Positions 20,133 through 22,187 of a DNA stretch of 22,187 bases are shown in pieces. The notes under the pieces were generated by a model. It was not told the DNA's origin, did not search any database, and saw only the letters and a list, made by a program, of their open reading frames with translations. A program made the translations under genes and the position numbers. The stretch comes from Lactifluus volemus (taxonomy: Eukaryota > Basidiomycota > Agaricomycetes > Russulales > Russulaceae). Position 1 is the stretch's first letter; the number at the start of each line of letters is the position of its first letter. The stretch spans positions 1-22,187 of the forward strand of contig WTXI01000489.1 in NCBI GenBank assembly GCA_022376515.1, written 5' to 3'.

Positions 20133-20140
20133 AAATTACC
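20133..20140 (+). repeat. Target-site duplication, right (AAATTACC)
   Basis: Exact copy of 18286-18293, directly after the right terminus of the hAT-like element. Confidence 0.85.
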
Positions 20141-21009
20141 CATATTGTCTGATATTAGCAAGATTCAAATTTCAACTTCTTTAAAATGTTTAACTTTATC
20201 TTTTCAATGCAGAGGTAGTAGTGATGTTAACACAGAGAAGGGCAAGAATGTAAAACAACAGGTGATGGTGGAAATAGAAAGGCAAATATGTAAAGATAAA
20301 GAGTAAGGTAGTGGATGTAGTAACATCAGAAAATCCTGAAAGTGCTTAATAATACTAATTTCATGTGAGAAGAAGGCACATTAGAAGTACAGTGGGGAAG
20401 AAAGCATAGAGGTGTAAAAGGAGCAGAGGCAGAGGTACAGAAGGTAGAGAAAGTGGGAAAGGAAGGACTGCAGAGCGGGAGCGCAGAGAAGGAGCACAAA
20501 GCAGAAATGGGAGGTGTCAGAACACATTGGGGAAAGATAGGTAGTGTAACAACTAACAACATATAAAGGAGGAGGAACTCATCACTTTTAAGACATGGTC
20601 TGATAGTGAAGCTCTCATAAAGTCCATTAAGAAGTGTCAAGCATGTGTTTGACAGAAGAAAAGAGAGAACCCTCCCTTAATGATCACAGCTGACAGCCTC
20701 TTTACCCCATATCACCACATAAAGTATACACACTTACTCAGGACTACCTCTCTCTCAGTGGACCCTCACCCTCTCTCTTTGTAAGGCCCTTATACAGCAC
20801 TGCTTAATGAGTCCATATCTTTGCAGCCAATCTAAGTAAGCCAGAGTGCCTGTGTTATTGATGCAAGACTGGCACATATCAGTCTTGAGGTTGGACTGGC
20901 TGTGCCATTGGCTTAACATTCATTAAATGTGATAATTCTCTTACAGTTTTATTGCCTTATCACATGTCTATAATCTTCTGATAATATATTTATTTGATGC
21001 ACCCTAGTT
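20141..21009. other. AT-rich intergenic region, no gene recognised
   Basis: No convincing coding frame. Purine-rich sequence (about 20240-20480) gives way to C/T-rich sequence (about 20690-20790). The only sizeable frame, on the minus strand at 20640-20326, is low-complexity (Leu, Ser, Pro, Cys) and reflects purine bias on the plus strand. It may be relic transposon DNA. Confidence 0.5.
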
Positions 21010-21180
21010 CATCAGGAAACCCATTTTGCCTTAAACTGTATTAGATGCTCCTTAAAGCTTACTTAAGATGTTGGTAATTAGATCCTCAACTTACCAACAT
21101 TGAGGATCTAATTACCAACATCTTAAGTAAGCTTTAAGGAGCATCTAATACAGTTTAAGGCAAAATGGGTTTTCCTGATG
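21010..21180. repeat. Near-perfect long inverted repeat (fold-back), 171 bp
   Basis: The left arm 21010-21089 (80 nt) and right arm 21100-21180 (81 nt) are reverse complements with only one extra A in the right arm, around a 10-nt loop (CTTACCAACA). A transcript of either strand would form a stem of about 80 bp. No open frame is present. Flanks offer at most a 3-bp GTT duplication, so transposon origin is not proven. Alternatives are a small-RNA hairpin precursor, a recent template-switch event, or an assembly or amplification artefact. Confidence 0.9.
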
Positions 21181-21590
21181 TTAGGTTACTTTCAATGTGC
21201 AAAATTTTAGTTTGATCCACAATGACTTGATAGCCTTGTGTTTATATTTCTCCTGCCCCTTGCCCCAATATGGGCTTGAGCTGGCCCAGGACTCCAGGAG
21301 GTGAGCCTGACACTTATTGACTTGTTGGTCAACACCTGGTGCAGCCTCAAGCTGGCCCAGTGGCCAAATAGTGTAGAATCTTCAATCCTGAGCAGTATTT
21401 ACTTTACTTCATGCAACTGTACTTAGTTTAAATGTGAAGTAGTTTTATTCAGCATAAGGCATCCACTTAGGGCCACCTTATTCAGATGTTAGTAATTATT
21501 TACATATATAATATAACCTTTTCTTTACTGGTAAAAAAGTGTTCAATTTTTACAGCAGTGGGTGTGCATGTTGCTTAGCAAAGGCCCTTA
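21181..21590. other. Intergenic region, no gene seen
   Basis: AT-rich with no coding frame. Contains two copies of AGCTGGCCCAG about 70 bp apart (near 21279 and 21351), the first preceded by TTG and the second by TCA. Confidence 0.45.
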
Positions 21591-21595
21591 AAAAA

Positions 21596-21895
21596 GAAGA
21601 AAAAGTGAAAATTATGGTTTTTTTTTGAGCTATAAGTGTGAGTTATCTTGCGGAAAAAATGAGAAAAAGTCGAAATTGTATGTTTTGAGCCATAAGTGAG
21701 TTATCTGGCTTAGTCATTTCTCCTTCCTTTTATTGATCATGGGCCATTAGTCAGCTCTCCTTCCTTTTTCGGCCGGCGCGTGGGAGTTCTGGCTTACTCA
21801 GATTCTCCTTCCTTTTTCGGCCGCTAAAAGCAGGGAGGGTCGCTGACCAACTGCTGACCAATATACCATTTTTGGGAATCGACTTCCTTTTTTGG
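21596..21895 (+). promoter_or_regulatory. Short-repeat-rich upstream region of the 21915 gene
   Basis: Two degenerate copies of a roughly 58-bp unit (GAAAAAGTGAAAATTATGG..AAGTGTGAGTTATCTTG and GAAAAAGTCGAAATTGTATG..AAGTGAGTTATCTGG) lie at about 21600-21710. They are followed by CTCCTTCCTTTTTCGGCCG-type repeats near 21718, 21758 and 21803 and a relative near 21886. A CCAAT motif is at about 21867 and TTTATATTAT overlaps the start codon region. The position just before a start codon suggests promoter function, but the repeats might also be transposon-derived. Confidence 0.4.
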
Positions 21896-21914
21896 CACCG
21901 TTCTGTTTTATATT

Positions 21915-22187
21915 ATGGATCCTGCCCTGTTTCATGTGCCGCAGTCTCCTCGAAGCCCCAACTATGGACGGCCTATCATCATGTGCTCTATCATGAAGTG
22001 CTCATACTGGAGTGAGTGATTGTACAAGCTATATGAGTAGATCACTTACAAGCTTTCCCAACAGTTGATCTGGAGAAGTTCATCACAGCAAATCCTGACG
22101 TGCCACAACGCGTCTATCCTCTTCGAGATGGTAAGTAGCATCACCACCTGTTAAGTACCTCACCAGATGATCTTGTTAGGACTTCGC
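21915..22187 (+). CDS. Hypothetical protein, 5' part (runs off the window)
   Basis: Model: exon 21915-22011, intron 22012-22064 (GTGAGT..CAACAG, 53 bp, CTTAC branch-like site), exon 22065-22130, intron 22131-22179 (GTAAGT..TGTTAG, 49 bp), exon from 22180. Phases 1 and 1 are kept through both junctions. The protein begins MDPALFHVPQSPRSPNYGRP and includes IDLEKFITANPDVPQRVYPL. Unspliced, the frame stops within intron 1, so the splicing pattern supports a real gene. No domain is recognisable in the 57 or so visible residues. Confidence 0.55.

Noticed and set aside
20326..20640. Minus-strand 104-codon frame
   Set aside because: Low-complexity Leu/Ser/Pro reading of purine-biased DNA; no protein-like pattern.
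21010..21180. Rho-independent-type terminator
   Set aside because: Arms are far too long, no U-tract follows, and the genome is eukaryotic.

Overview
The window looks like nuclear DNA of a basidiomycete fungus, most likely an Agaricomycete. Introns are short (about 45-75 bp) with GT..AG ends. The two main gene families are a STAND/NLR-like protein of C2-NACHT-WD40 type and a secreted GH20 beta-N-acetylhexosaminidase. A captured fragment resembles Agaricomycete F-box/LRR proteins. I cannot fix the order or species.

Positions 1-17113 are dominated by a direct segmental duplication. Copy A (about 1-8637) and copy B (about 9858-17113) are separated by about 1.2 kb of unrelated DNA. Each copy carries the same two minus-strand genes: a GH20 hexosaminidase upstream of an NLR-like gene of roughly 1,600 codons. 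All four gene copies are broken. The NLR copies have different lesions, including one single-base deletion each inside the Walker A (P-loop) codons, at two different sites. The GH20 copies are also damaged differently. Copy A has an early stop, an inserted F-box/LRR fragment and a D->N change in the catalytic pair. Copy B lost about 1 kb, which joins its signal peptide to the middle of the enzyme, and its catalytic Glu reads Arg. Copy A also carries a roughly 315-bp MITE-like insert upstream of its NLR, and the same intergenic region seems to contain a small inversion relative to B.

From 17114 to the end the content changes. A two-exon plus-strand gene of unknown function (180 aa) lies at 17593-18193. 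Next is a 1,839-bp non-autonomous hAT-like transposon (18294-20132) with similar termini and a perfect 8-bp target-site duplication. It contains a GC-rich tandem array of about 139-bp units and a tRNA-derived Pol III promoter-like sequence. AT-rich DNA without recognisable genes follows, holding a nearly perfect 171-bp fold-back (21010-21180). At the right edge a short-repeat region leads into the start of another intron-containing plus-strand gene (21915 to beyond the window).

The NLR family is known in fungi for intracellular recognition through hypervariable WD40 repeats. The repeats here keep a constant framework and differ mainly just after the conserved His, so the duplicated locus looks like a relic of a fast-evolving recognition gene. 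It does not look like an operating two-gene system. Reading-frame breaks are taken at face value; sequencing or assembly error could explain some of the single-base ones.
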